A DNA stretch of 64,000 nucleotides from Microtetraspora fusca (GTDB lineage Bacteria; Actinomycetota; Actinomycetes; Streptosporangiales; Streptosporangiaceae), in contig NZ_BBYK01000073.1 in NCBI RefSeq assembly GCF_001570365.1, positions 1 through 64,000 on the forward strand, read 5' to 3'. The notes beneath the pieces were generated by a model, which was not told the DNA's origin, ran no database searches, and was given only the letters and a program-made list of their open reading frames with translations. Shown one piece after another: positions 52,408 to 60,417 of this stretch. The translations under genes and the position numbers were made by a program. The number at the start of each line of letters is the position of its first letter. Position 1 is the stretch's first letter.

Positions 52408-53322
52408 ATGCCGATGTCCGTCTCGCCGGCCGCTTCCCCGCCGCCCCGATTCGCGTGTGCGGCCGTCGCACGCGTGGTGATCTGTGCGCTCGCCTTGATA
52501 CTGCTGGTGTCCGCGTGCGGCCTCGGCGGACGTATGTCGCCGGGTGAGTTCCAGGACCGCGCCCGTGAGGTGGTGGAGCGCTGGCACGGGTCCAAGGACG
52601 ACCTGGCGTGGCGGACCGGCTTCGTCCCGCTGGAGGGACCCGACATCCCGCCGCCGTTGCAGCGGATCCCGGACTGGGCGCCTCTGAGCGTGCACAACGG
52701 CGCGTGGGCCCTCGATGTCACGCTCTCCGGCAAAGCGCCGCGCGGCGCGCAACTGAGCTGGCCGGACGGCTCCACGCTGACGGTTCCGCTGGTCGCGGCG
52801 GCGACGACGTACGCCGAGCTGAGCAGGCCCGCCGACTTCATCGATGAGGAGTGTCCGCCGGGCGGCTGCACCACCCTGCATGTCACCGGAGCCGAGCTGG
52901 GCGACGCGCCCTTGCGTACCGGCCGGGGGACGATCCGGGTGCCCGTCTGGTACTTCACGGTGAAGGGGGTCAGGGAGAGGTTCGGGTGGATGGCGGTCGA
53001 TCCGTCCGCGATCGCTTCGCGCCCGGTCCAACGGGATGGCGAGTACGAGGAGGTGATGGCCTACGGCCTCGACCCGGTGAGACCGCGGGACCTTCTCCTC
53101 CAGTACGGCCACGGCCGGTGCGAAGAGATCCACGGTGCACGCGCCTATGAGACCGACGATCTGGTGGTGGTCGACGTGGATCTCGAAGACAGCGGCGGGC
53201 CCTGCACGCTGGAGCTCATCGAAGCCCGGACGACGGTCACGCTCGCCAGACCCCTGGGCGACCGGCTCCTGTTGGACTCGGGTACCGGCCTGCCGGTGCT
53301 GAACGAGACGTTGCGGCGTTGA
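52408..53322 (+). CDS. Lipoprotein of unknown function, 304 aa
   Basis: Start at the ATG pair 52408/52414; GGGG precedes. A signal peptide with long hydrophobic core (AAVARVVICALALILLVSAC) ends in a lipobox Cys. The mature part has no recognised domain. It contains MSPGEFQDRAREVVERWHGS near the N-terminus, paired Cys in EECPPGGCTT and later single Cys in GRCEEIHG and GPCTLELI that could form disulfides, suggesting an extracytoplasmic beta-rich fold. VPVWYFTVKGVRERFGWMAVDP and the ending DRLLLDSGTGLPVL look conserved. Stands alone on the plus strand just right of the att-like remnant. Confidence 0.75.
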   Translation: MPMSVSPAASPPPRFACAAVARVVICALALILLVSACGLGGRMSPGEFQDRAREVVERWHGSKDDLAWRTGFVPLEGPDIPPPLQRIPDWAPLSVHNGAWALDVTLSGKAPRGAQLSWPDGSTLTVPLVAAATTYAELSRPADFIDEECPPGGCTTLHVTGAELGDAPLRTGRGTIRVPVWYFTVKGVRERFGWMAVDPSAIASRPVQRDGEYEEVMAYGLDPVRPRDLLLQYGHGRCEEIHGARAYETDDLVVVDVDLEDSGGPCTLELIEARTTVTLARPLGDRLLLDSGTGLPVLNETLRR

Positions 53323-53363
53323 ACGCGATGTTTTGATCTACATCGTAAAGGCGCGGGCGTGTG

Positions 53364-53513
53364 TCACATGAAGCGCCGGGCGGGCGACCGGATCTCCGCC
53401 GGCGTGGCGCGGATCTCGTCTTCGAGGGCGATCCGCGTTCTGGCCTCCGCCAGCTTCTGCTCCAGGGCCTGGCGGCGCGGGTTGGGGACCATCTGGTCCT
53501 GGGGCTGACTCAT
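53364..53513 (-). CDS. Small hypothetical protein, 49 aa
   Basis: ATG at 53513 with AGGGA about 4-5 nt upstream. Charged, mostly helical: NPRRQALEQKLAEARTRIALEDEIRATPAEIRSP, with a heptad-like pattern that could be a short coiled coil. No membrane segment. Divergent from the lipoprotein at 53603 across an 89-bp gap. Confidence 0.5.
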   Translation of the reverse strand: MSQPQDQMVPNPRRQALEQKLAEARTRIALEDEIRATPAEIRSPARRFM

Positions 53514-53602
53514 ACGTCCCTCTGTCGATAGGGGGTACGCCGGGCTGATCAATTGGACATTATGGGACCTAGCGCAAGTCAGCCAGCGTTCTGGAGGACT
53601 TC

Positions 53603-54046
53603 ATGGCACGTCTCGTACGGCTTGGCGTCACGGCTTGCGTGGGGGCGTTGCTGGCGGTGTCCGGCTGCGGCGACAGGGGCCCGACCGCCGCCCAGGCGGG
53701 CGAGACGCTCAAGCGCCACATCACCGAGCTGATGAAGGAACGCCATGCTCTCGACGTCAAAGTCACCGATCCTGGCGGCCACGACATTCCCTGCGGTGAG
53801 GGCAAGGCCAGACGAACCTTCGCCGCAACTGCCCGGGACGCCGCGCCGGAGCGTCAGCCGGGCATGCTCAACACTCTTCTCCTGGGCACTCTCTCTCAGG
53901 TCGCCCGCTACCAGATCATCGAAGATCATGATCAGTCTCCGATCCGGCTTGCCAACGAGGAATATCGGACGGTACTCGTCCTGGACTCGCAGGCCGGGGG
54001 GCGATACAAGGTCCGGGGCGAAACCGAGTGTCTCCCGACCTCATGA
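53603..54046 (+). CDS. Small lipoprotein, 147 aa
   Basis: GGAGG lies 6 nt before the ATG. Signal peptide VRLGVTACVGALLAVSGC with lipobox Cys. The mature 126 residues have a cystatin- or SnoaL-like strand-helix pattern (AGETLKRHITELMKERHALDVKVTDPGG...), a central LNTLLLGTLSQVARYQIIED and the C-terminal VLVLDSQAGGRYKVRGETECL. Two Cys besides the lipidated one could form a disulfide. Function unknown. Confidence 0.75.
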   Translation: MARLVRLGVTACVGALLAVSGCGDRGPTAAQAGETLKRHITELMKERHALDVKVTDPGGHDIPCGEGKARRTFAATARDAAPERQPGMLNTLLLGTLSQVARYQIIEDHDQSPIRLANEEYRTVLVLDSQAGGRYKVRGETECLPTS

Positions 54047-54059
54047 GCCGGAGGGGCAG

Positions 54060-54599
54060 TCACGCCAGCCCGGCGGTCGCGATGCGGAGCGACGATGACG
54101 AGGTCGTATGCGGGGAGAGCGGCGTCAGCTGTCGTAGGCCATGGCGCGTTCTTTGCCGCGCGTGCCGCCGCCCGAACAGGTCGGCATTGACCTTGTCGGC
54201 GGGCGTGTAATCGTCATCGGCGCGCTCGTTGAGCTGCTTGATGAACTCCTTCAGCTTGGACTGGTCCTTGGTGTACGGCCCGACGGCCTTCTCGATGGCG
54301 ATTCTCGCGGCGGCGGGATTGTTACTCAGAGCCTGGATGACCCCGATGCCGGCCTTTCGCGGATCGGTCAGCCCTCCTCGTGCCGCGATCGCGCCGGCAA
54401 GCCAGCCGGTGGGGAACTTTCCGGCGGAGAGGAGCAGAGCCGCGCCTACGCGTTCGTCCCAGTCGTCGGAGGAGGACTGGACCTTGTCCCGGATCTTCGC
54501 GAACCCGGGAACGGCCGAACCTCCGGTGACCGCGGTGCCGAAGGCTTCGCTGAGGATGCGGAGCAGTCTCTCGTCGGGCCTGATCGGATCGTCGGTCAT
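54060..54599 (-). CDS. Hypothetical protein, about 179 aa (start uncertain)
   Basis: A minus-strand frame with good codon bias. The ATG at 54599 gives MTDDPIRPDERLLRILSEAFGTAV..., but protein-like sequence continues upstream (ARRTAITAASSASRPDFTAAFFAALGTKGTL), so the true start may lie near 54750. Repeated helices (VGAALLLSAGKFPTGWLAGAIAARGGL, IGVIQALSNNPAAARIAIEKAVG) suggest a helical bundle. The last ~35 residues (RRHARQRTRHGLRQL...) look like out-of-frame sequence, hinting at a frameshifted C-terminus. No family recognised. Confidence 0.5.
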   Translation of the reverse strand: MTDDPIRPDERLLRILSEAFGTAVTGGSAVPGFAKIRDKVQSSSDDWDERVGAALLLSAGKFPTGWLAGAIAARGGLTDPRKAGIGVIQALSNNPAAARIAIEKAVGPYTKDQSKLKEFIKQLNERADDDYTPADKVNADLFGRRHARQRTRHGLRQLTPLSPHTTSSSSLRIATAGLA

Positions 54600-54961
54600 G
54601 AGGCCCTGGTACTGCCGCCGCAGGGTCGAGGGGAGTGCCAGAGTGCCCTTCGTGCCCAGGGCCGCGAAGAAGGCGGCGGTGAAGTCGGGGCGACTTGCCG
54701 ACGACGCCGCCGTGATCGCTGTCCGGCGCGCCCACGGCGACTGATCGTTCCCGGCCGCTTTCGAGCGCGATTCCGGCGCGGTGCCCGCCGCCCACAGGCT
54801 TGGATCAACCGTTCGACGTGCTCGCTGTGCCGTTGGGCGGCAACCGACGTCCACTCGTCGAACCGAGTACCTCCGGGCCCTATGGGACCTCCCTTTCGTG
54901 GTCATGATCCGAGGACTGCCACAAATCGTTCGACGATGCGTAAAGCAGGAGGAAAGTCCTA

Positions 54962-57900
54962 ATGCCCCCCGCCCCGATTTCTCCCGATGCACCCGTCCCC
55001 GCTCCGGCGTTCCGTCCGTCCCGCCGCGCCGTCTTAGCCGGCGGCGCCGGAGCCGCCCTTGCCGCCGCGCTCATCCCCACCACCCCCAGGCGCGCCCGGG
55101 CCGACGATGCCCGCGACGGCGGCAACACCTCCGTCGCTTCCGGCACCGACTTCGCCGTCGCACCCTCACCCGACGGCCGCATGCTCGCTCTCGACATGCT
55201 CGGCGTCCTATGGATCTGCTCCGCATCCGGCGGCACCGCCCGCCGGCTCACCAGCGACCTGTACGACATCGCCCAGCCCGACTGGTCCCCGGACGGGTCC
55301 ACCATCGTGTTCCAGTCGTACCGGGATGGTGTCTTCAACCTGTGGACGATCCGTCCCGACGGGTCCGCTGTCACCCAGCTGACCACCGGCCCGTTCGACC
55401 ACCGCGAGCCCCGCTACAGCCCGGACGGGCGCACCGTCGCCTACTCATCCGATGCCGGCGGCAGCTACGGCATCCACCTGCTCGACGTCGCCACCGGCGC
55501 CACCCGCGTCCTGGCCGACACCCCCGAGGAGGAGTACGAGCCGGCCTGGTCACCCGACGGGACCAAAGTCGCATTCGTCGTCGCCGACACCAAGGTCGAC
55601 GTCGTCGACGTGGCCACCGGCGCCCGCAGCACCGCAGTCACCGTCCCCGCCGGTCAGGTCATCCACCAGCCGTCCTGGATGCCGAACGGAACCGACATCG
55701 CCTACCATCTCTTCCACGACGGCGTGAACGACCTGGCCAGCACCGCGGGCGCGCTCGTCACCGGCGAGGAGGTCTTCCCGTTCCGAGCCCGGTTCACCTC
55801 GGATGGACGCTACTTCTACACCTCCGCCGGCACCATCCGGACCCGCCACCTCGGCTCCACATCCGCCGGCACGGTCGGCTTCACGGCCGCACTGACCGCG
55901 ACCACCCCGAAGTACAAGAAGAGCGTCCGTGTGTTCGACGCGCCCGGATCGTTCCCAGTCGTCGGCATCGGCAGCCCGACCGTGTCCCCGGACGGGTCCA
56001 CCATCGCGTTCCGCGCCCTCAATGACATCTACACGATGCGGATCGGGGACAAGCCGATCCCGCTGTTCCGCGACCGATGGTGGAAGGCCGACCCGGACTT
56101 CTCCCCGGACGGGCAGCGACTGGCATTCGTCACCGACCGCACCGGCACCCTCAACATCTGGGTCCGCGACCTGGCCACCGGCACCGACCGGCAGCTGACC
56201 CACCTGACCGACTCCGCCGCCCTGTCGGTCCGGTGGTCACCGGACGGGAAGGAGATGGCCTACCTGGACCAAGACGGAGCGCTTTGGGTCCTCGACGTCG
56301 CCACCGGCGACATCCAGAAGGTCTTCGACGCAACCTTCGAGCCTGGCCGGCCGACCTGGTCACCCGATGGCAAGACGATCGCCTTGGCCGCGGTGGTGCC
56401 GTACTCACGACGCTACCGCGAAGGTCTGTCCAAGATCCTTCTCGTCGACCGCGCCACCGGTGCCGGCACCTACGTCGACCCGGCCCCGCACCGGTCCCTG
56501 CAAACCCGTGGCGACGACGGGCCCGTCTGGTCACCGGACGGCACCATGCTCGCCTTCGCCATGGAGTCGCTTCTGTGGGTCCTGCCGGTCGACAAGACTG
56601 GACGACCCACCGGCCCCGCCCGTCAGGTCACCCGAGAGCTGTCCGACGCCCCGACCTGGGCCGGCGACTCCGCCACCCTGCTCTACCTGAACGGCGGGCG
56701 GCTGAAGACCGTCCGCGTCGACGGCAAGTCCGGCCGCTCCGTCCCGGTCCAGCTGACCTGGCGCAACGACCCCGGACCCGACCAGGTCGTCATCCACGCC
56801 GGCCGCATGTGGGACGGCGTCTCCGCGGCCGTCGCCCGCGACGTCGACATCATCGTGCGCGGCCAGCGCATCACCGCGGTCGAGCCGCACCGGGACGGAC
56901 GGCCCGGCACCCTGATCGACGCCGGCGACAAGTTCGTCATGCCCGGCCTGATCGACATCCACCACCACCGCGAGATGCAGGGGTACGCCTATGGGTCCCG
57001 GCAGGGGCCGCTCTGGCTCGCCCTCGGCATCACAACGACCCGCTCACCCGGCTCGCCCGCCTATCACATGGTCGAGGAGCGCGAGTCGGTCCAGTCCGGC
57101 GCCCGGCTCGCACCGCGCTACCTGGGCACCGGTGAGGCCGTCGACGGGCCGCGCATCTACTACAACTTCATGCGCCCGACGTTCTCCCATGACCAGCTGC
57201 GGCTCGAGCTCGAGCGGGCCGCCAGCCTCGACTACGACTTGATGAAGTGCTACGTGCGGCTGCCGGTCGTCTGGCACAAGGAGGTCATCGACTGGGCCCA
57301 CCGTAACGGCAAACCGGTCACGTCCCACTACCACTATCCGGCGATCGCGATGGGCGGCGACCAAACCGAGCATGTCGGCGCGACCAACCGATTCGGCTAC
57401 TCACGCACTGTCACCAATGTCGGCTCCGCCTATTCCGACGTCATCTCCATGTTCAACACGTCGAAGATGGCCCGAACCCCTACCCTGTTCGGCTCCAGCA
57501 CCCTCTACAAGGAGGACACCTCCCTGGTCACTGACGAACGGGTTCGTCGGCTCTACCCGAACTGGCGGATGGCCAAGCTCCAGGCGTCGGTCACCTCCGC
57601 GCAGACCACCGACCAGACCGCGGCCCGGGAGAACCTGGCCAACCAAGTCGCGCAGCTCGTGGCGATGGTCCGCGGCGGCGGCGTGGTCACCGCCGGCACC
57701 GACGCACCGATCGATCACCTCGCGGTCAGCCTGCACATGAACATGCGGGCCATGGTCAAGTACGGCCTGACCCCGCTGGAGACGCTCACCACCGCGACCA
57801 GTACGTCCGGGGCGTATCTCGGCCTGCCGCTGGGCAGGATCGGCAAGGGCATGTACGCCGACCTGGCCATCGTCGACGGCGATCCGCTATCCCGCATCGA

Positions 57901-58132
57901 GGACACCGCGAACGTCACCGGCGTCGTCGTCGGCGGGAGGCACCACACGGTCGAGCAACTGCTCGCGCCGTACCCGTCCTCCACGGCCACCGACCAAGCT
58001 GCGCCCCTTGCCCCTGCACCCCGCGGCAAGGTCAAGGCCCGCGTGCCCGCCCACCCGAGCACCGCGGGCTTCTGGTGGAACAACCCCGCCGAGCTGGAGA
58101 GGGCCCGCGTGTCCTGCGACCACGACCACTAG
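54962..58132 (+). CDS. Secreted TolB-like beta-propeller/amidohydrolase fusion
   Basis: 1056 residues. Tat signal with Arg21-Arg22 (SRRAVLAGGAGAALAAALIP), likely cut after RARA (~47); Leu25 is a TTA codon. Two propeller-forming sets of WD40-like PD40 repeats (SPDG motifs) span ~60-610. An amidohydrolase domain spans ~620-1010: VIHAGRMWDG, GLIDIHHH with metal ligands His667/His669, a Lys near 762, SHYHYP and GTDAPID. A short charged tail follows. Tricorn/TolB-linked amidohydrolases of this plan act on peptide-like or cyclic amide substrates outside the cell. A terminator follows the stop. Next to an MFS transporter gene and a wrecked D-aminoacylase gene. Confidence 0.9.
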   Translation: MPPAPISPDAPVPAPAFRPSRRAVLAGGAGAALAAALIPTTPRRARADDARDGGNTSVASGTDFAVAPSPDGRMLALDMLGVLWICSASGGTARRLTSDLYDIAQPDWSPDGSTIVFQSYRDGVFNLWTIRPDGSAVTQLTTGPFDHREPRYSPDGRTVAYSSDAGGSYGIHLLDVATGATRVLADTPEEEYEPAWSPDGTKVAFVVADTKVDVVDVATGARSTAVTVPAGQVIHQPSWMPNGTDIAYHLFHDGVNDLASTAGALVTGEEVFPFRARFTSDGRYFYTSAGTIRTRHLGSTSAGTVGFTAALTATTPKYKKSVRVFDAPGSFPVVGIGSPTVSPDGSTIAFRALNDIYTMRIGDKPIPLFRDRWWKADPDFSPDGQRLAFVTDRTGTLNIWVRDLATGTDRQLTHLTDSAALSVRWSPDGKEMAYLDQDGALWVLDVATGDIQKVFDATFEPGRPTWSPDGKTIALAAVVPYSRRYREGLSKILLVDRATGAGTYVDPAPHRSLQTRGDDGPVWSPDGTMLAFAMESLLWVLPVDKTGRPTGPARQVTRELSDAPTWAGDSATLLYLNGGRLKTVRVDGKSGRSVPVQLTWRNDPGPDQVVIHAGRMWDGVSAAVARDVDIIVRGQRITAVEPHRDGRPGTLIDAGDKFVMPGLIDIHHHREMQGYAYGSRQGPLWLALGITTTRSPGSPAYHMVEERESVQSGARLAPRYLGTGEAVDGPRIYYNFMRPTFSHDQLRLELERAASLDYDLMKCYVRLPVVWHKEVIDWAHRNGKPVTSHYHYPAIAMGGDQTEHVGATNRFGYSRTVTNVGSAYSDVISMFNTSKMARTPTLFGSSTLYKEDTSLVTDERVRRLYPNWRMAKLQASVTSAQTTDQTAARENLANQVAQLVAMVRGGGVVTAGTDAPIDHLAVSLHMNMRAMVKYGLTPLETLTTATSTSGAYLGLPLGRIGKGMYADLAIVDGDPLSRIEDTANVTGVVVGGRHHTVEQLLAPYPSSTATDQAAPLAPAPRGKVKARVPAHPSTAGFWWNNPAELERARVSCDHDH

Positions 58133-58147
58133 GTCGTCCCGAGGGTT

Positions 58148-58172
58148 CGGTGCGGGCTCCACGTCCGCACCG
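58148..58172 (+). terminator. Terminator after the TolB/amidohydrolase gene
   Basis: CGGTGCGG and CCGCACCG form a perfect 8-bp stem with a 9-nt loop, 15 bp past the stop. Confidence 0.7.
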
Positions 58173-58284
58173 GACCCGATCGGGCATCGCTTCAATCGCT
58201 TCCACCACCACCTGGCCGAGATGCAATGGGCGGTGTACGAGGTACAGAGGGCGTTCCGCCGTAGCAGGGACGACCCCATGTAGG
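58173..58284 (+). pseudogene. Decayed coding fragment
   Basis: The plus frame reads HRFNRFHHHLAEMQWAVYEVQ then RAFRRSRDDPM and TAG, with strong G/C third-position bias. The same frame continues protein-like after the stop (AANAVRSIERLSTGDRTT). No start codon or ribosome binding site. Probably the remains of a gene; family unknown. Confidence 0.25.
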
Positions 58285-58491
58285 CCGCCAACGCCGTCCG
58301 CTCCATCGAACGCCTCAGCACCGGCGACCGCACCACGCCCTCGCCCCGCTCGACGCGTTCGCTGCCAGCGCGGCGGCAACGGCCCATCCCGTTGTAGGCC
58401 GACCACGCGGGCCGAGCCCGGAGAACGATCACAACTGACGACGGCACGATGGCAGGCGGTTCCGTCAACCAGGCGGCCTTGGAGCAGGCAT

Positions 58492-58668
58492 CAGGCTCTG
58501 ACGGCGCGCCCGGGCAGGGCGGTCGGCAGCAGACGCTCGTCACGGGCGAGGGCGGCCACGGCGAGGAACTCGGAGGGGTCGATGCGAGGCGCGTAGCCGA
58601 CGGGGATGCAGACCGGTCTCGGGGTTGATGACCCGGCCACGGGCGAGGACCAGATCGTATGTCGTCAC
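58492..58668 (-). pseudogene. N-acyl-D-amino-acid deacylase (D-aminoacylase) remnant
   Basis: GTG at 58668 overlaps the MFS stop (GTGA). The first ~20 codons read TTYDLVLARGRVINPETGL, a typical D-aminoacylase/amidohydrolase N-terminus. The frame then shifts, and the other frame gives IPVGYAPRIDPSEFLAVAALARDERLL before TGA, which matches a segment ~150 residues further in these enzymes. The His-x-His metal site between the two is gone. So a large internal deletion plus frameshift has left only the two ends of a segment; the rest of the enzyme is absent. Confidence 0.65.
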
Positions 58669-59918
58669 GCGAACTCCTTCGTTCCGAGGCTGAACTGTTC
58701 AGGGCGCTGGGGCACGATCAACGCGATCAGCGCGCCGAGGATGGTGGTGGCGATGAGCAGGCCGAAAGCGGCGTTGTAGGAGAACTTGTCGACCAGGAAG
58801 CCCATGAGGACGGGGGCGAGGACTCCGGCGATCTGGCCGCCGACGTTGACGACGCTCATGCCGGATCCGATGACGGCGGGTGGCAGGGCGCGCACGGGCA
58901 TGCCGAGGATGCCCATCGAGGAAAGGCCCGCCACACCCATGGCGAGGGTTTGGTAGACGGTGAACCCGACAGCGGAGTCGGCCATCAGCATGAGCACCAG
59001 GAGCACGGCGGTGACCAGGAGCAGGGGGATGACGTAGAGCCGGGCCCTGTCGTGGAAGAAGCGGTCGAACAGCCAGCCGCCGAGGAAGACGGTCGCGCAC
59101 ATGACCAGGCCGGGGATGGCGGACATGACACCGGTGTTGATGAGGGAGATGCCGCGCTCCTCCAGCAGGTAGCTGGGCACCCAAGTGATCAAGCCGTAGC
59201 CGAGCATGTTGGTGGCGCAGAAGAGGGCGGCGAACTTCCAGACCGACGGCGAGCGCATAACGGTGCCGAGGCCGAGCCCCTTGTCGTGAACGATGTCGGA
59301 GCCGTTGAGGTGAGCGGGCAGCGCCCTGGGCAGCAGCTTCCAGAGCAGAACGCCGATGGCGACGCCGGCGGCGGCGGTGACCCAGAAGGTGTGGCGCCAG
59401 CCGAGGGCGAGGATGAGCGGCGCGACGATGAGCGGGGCGACGCCGGCACCGAGCTGGTTGGACGCGAGCATGGCACCGGCGGCGGTGGCGCGGACGGCGG
59501 GGGTGGTGCGTTCCGCGATGGCCTTGAAGGACGCGCCGGGGAAGAGGCCCTGGCCGACGCCGAAGAGGGCACGGATGACGAGGAGGGATGCCAGGCCCCA
59601 GGCGATACCGGTGAGGGCGGTGAAGACCGACCAGAGCAGCAGGGAGACCATGAGTTGGCGTCGGGCGCCGAACCTGTCGGCGAGGATGCCGCCCGGTATC
59701 TGGCACAGCAGATAGACCAGGGAAAAGGCGGTGATCAGCCAGCCCTGCTCGGTCTTGGTGAGCGCGAAGTCCTCGCCGATGAACGGCAACGCGACGGCCA
59801 TCATCACTCGATCGACGTAGTCGATCACCCAGACACCCATGAGCAGACCGACGGTGACGGTCGCCGTCCTGCGTATCTGCGCGGGCGCCAGAGCGAGGGT
59901 GTCTTCGGCGAGTCCCAT
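58665..59918 (-). CDS. MFS transporter, anion:cation symporter (ACS) type
   Basis: 417 residues, 12 membrane helices. The first helix VIDYVDRVMMAVALPFIGEDFALTKTEQGWLITAFSLVYLLCQIPGG and ADRFGARRQLM are hallmark ACS-family sequences (glucarate, hexuronate and related organic anion carriers). RALFGVGQGLFPGASFKAIAE and GWLFDRFFHDR in the second half agree. It was probably the importer for the now-broken D-aminoacylase, whose start codon overlaps its stop. It may still serve another substrate. Confidence 0.9.
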   Translation of the reverse strand: MGLAEDTLALAPAQIRRTATVTVGLLMGVWVIDYVDRVMMAVALPFIGEDFALTKTEQGWLITAFSLVYLLCQIPGGILADRFGARRQLMVSLLLWSVFTALTGIAWGLASLLVIRALFGVGQGLFPGASFKAIAERTTPAVRATAAGAMLASNQLGAGVAPLIVAPLILALGWRHTFWVTAAAGVAIGVLLWKLLPRALPAHLNGSDIVHDKGLGLGTVMRSPSVWKFAALFCATNMLGYGLITWVPSYLLEERGISLINTGVMSAIPGLVMCATVFLGGWLFDRFFHDRARLYVIPLLLVTAVLLVLMLMADSAVGFTVYQTLAMGVAGLSSMGILGMPVRALPPAVIGSGMSVVNVGGQIAGVLAPVLMGFLVDKFSYNAAFGLLIATTILGALIALIVPQRPEQFSLGTKEFA

Positions 59919-60417
59919 TCACAGGCCTCCGGAGCTTTCAAACCAATGTTCTGGCAACCCTCCATCACGTCACCCGGGAGTGCTTCGTGCGGGGACACGA
60001 AGTCGGGGCCGCCGGCGGTGCACCTGCACCAAGACCTGTCCACCGGCGTTGCTGACCGGGACCGCAGGCGCCTTCGATCTTCTGACGTTTCCGTTCCGCC
60101 AGGTCACACGCTCTCGTGAACAGGCCAGGAAGACTGACGGACATGGCCGAGTAGTGCGCGATGACCCCCATGGCCGCGCGTGATGCTCAGATGTAAAGGG
60201 GCGGCAGGTTCAAAAGTCCTGCCCAGCGACATCGGACATGCTGATCCCGCAGAGCGGGGAGTCAGGGATGGCCGCTGGACAAGCTGATGTCCGGCTCATC
60301 CCCACCTGAGTTTTCCGAGCGTGAAGAGCGCCGATGATGGGTTGAACGGGCTTGGCGGTGGAATGCCAGCAGGGAGCGCTACGGCTCGACCGATCGAGTC
60401 GGTGTTGGGGGATCGCC
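59919..60417. other. Intergenic region with a second tRNA 3'-half-like sequence
   Basis: At 60203-60223 GGCAGG-TTCAAAAGT-CCTGCC forms a T-arm-like hairpin with a loop two bases too long, followed by CAGCGACA. It aligns with the remnant at 52190-52218 (GGGGCG-CAGGTTCAAA--TCCTG-GCGAC). CGGACAT near 60231 and ATGTCCG near 60287 are complementary. No intact gene is seen. Confidence 0.4.

Noticed and set aside
53326-53345. CGATGT-N8-ACATCG dyad after the 52.4-kb lipoprotein gene
   Set aside because: Six-bp arms with an AT-rich loop; may be a weak terminator or chance. Insufficient to call.
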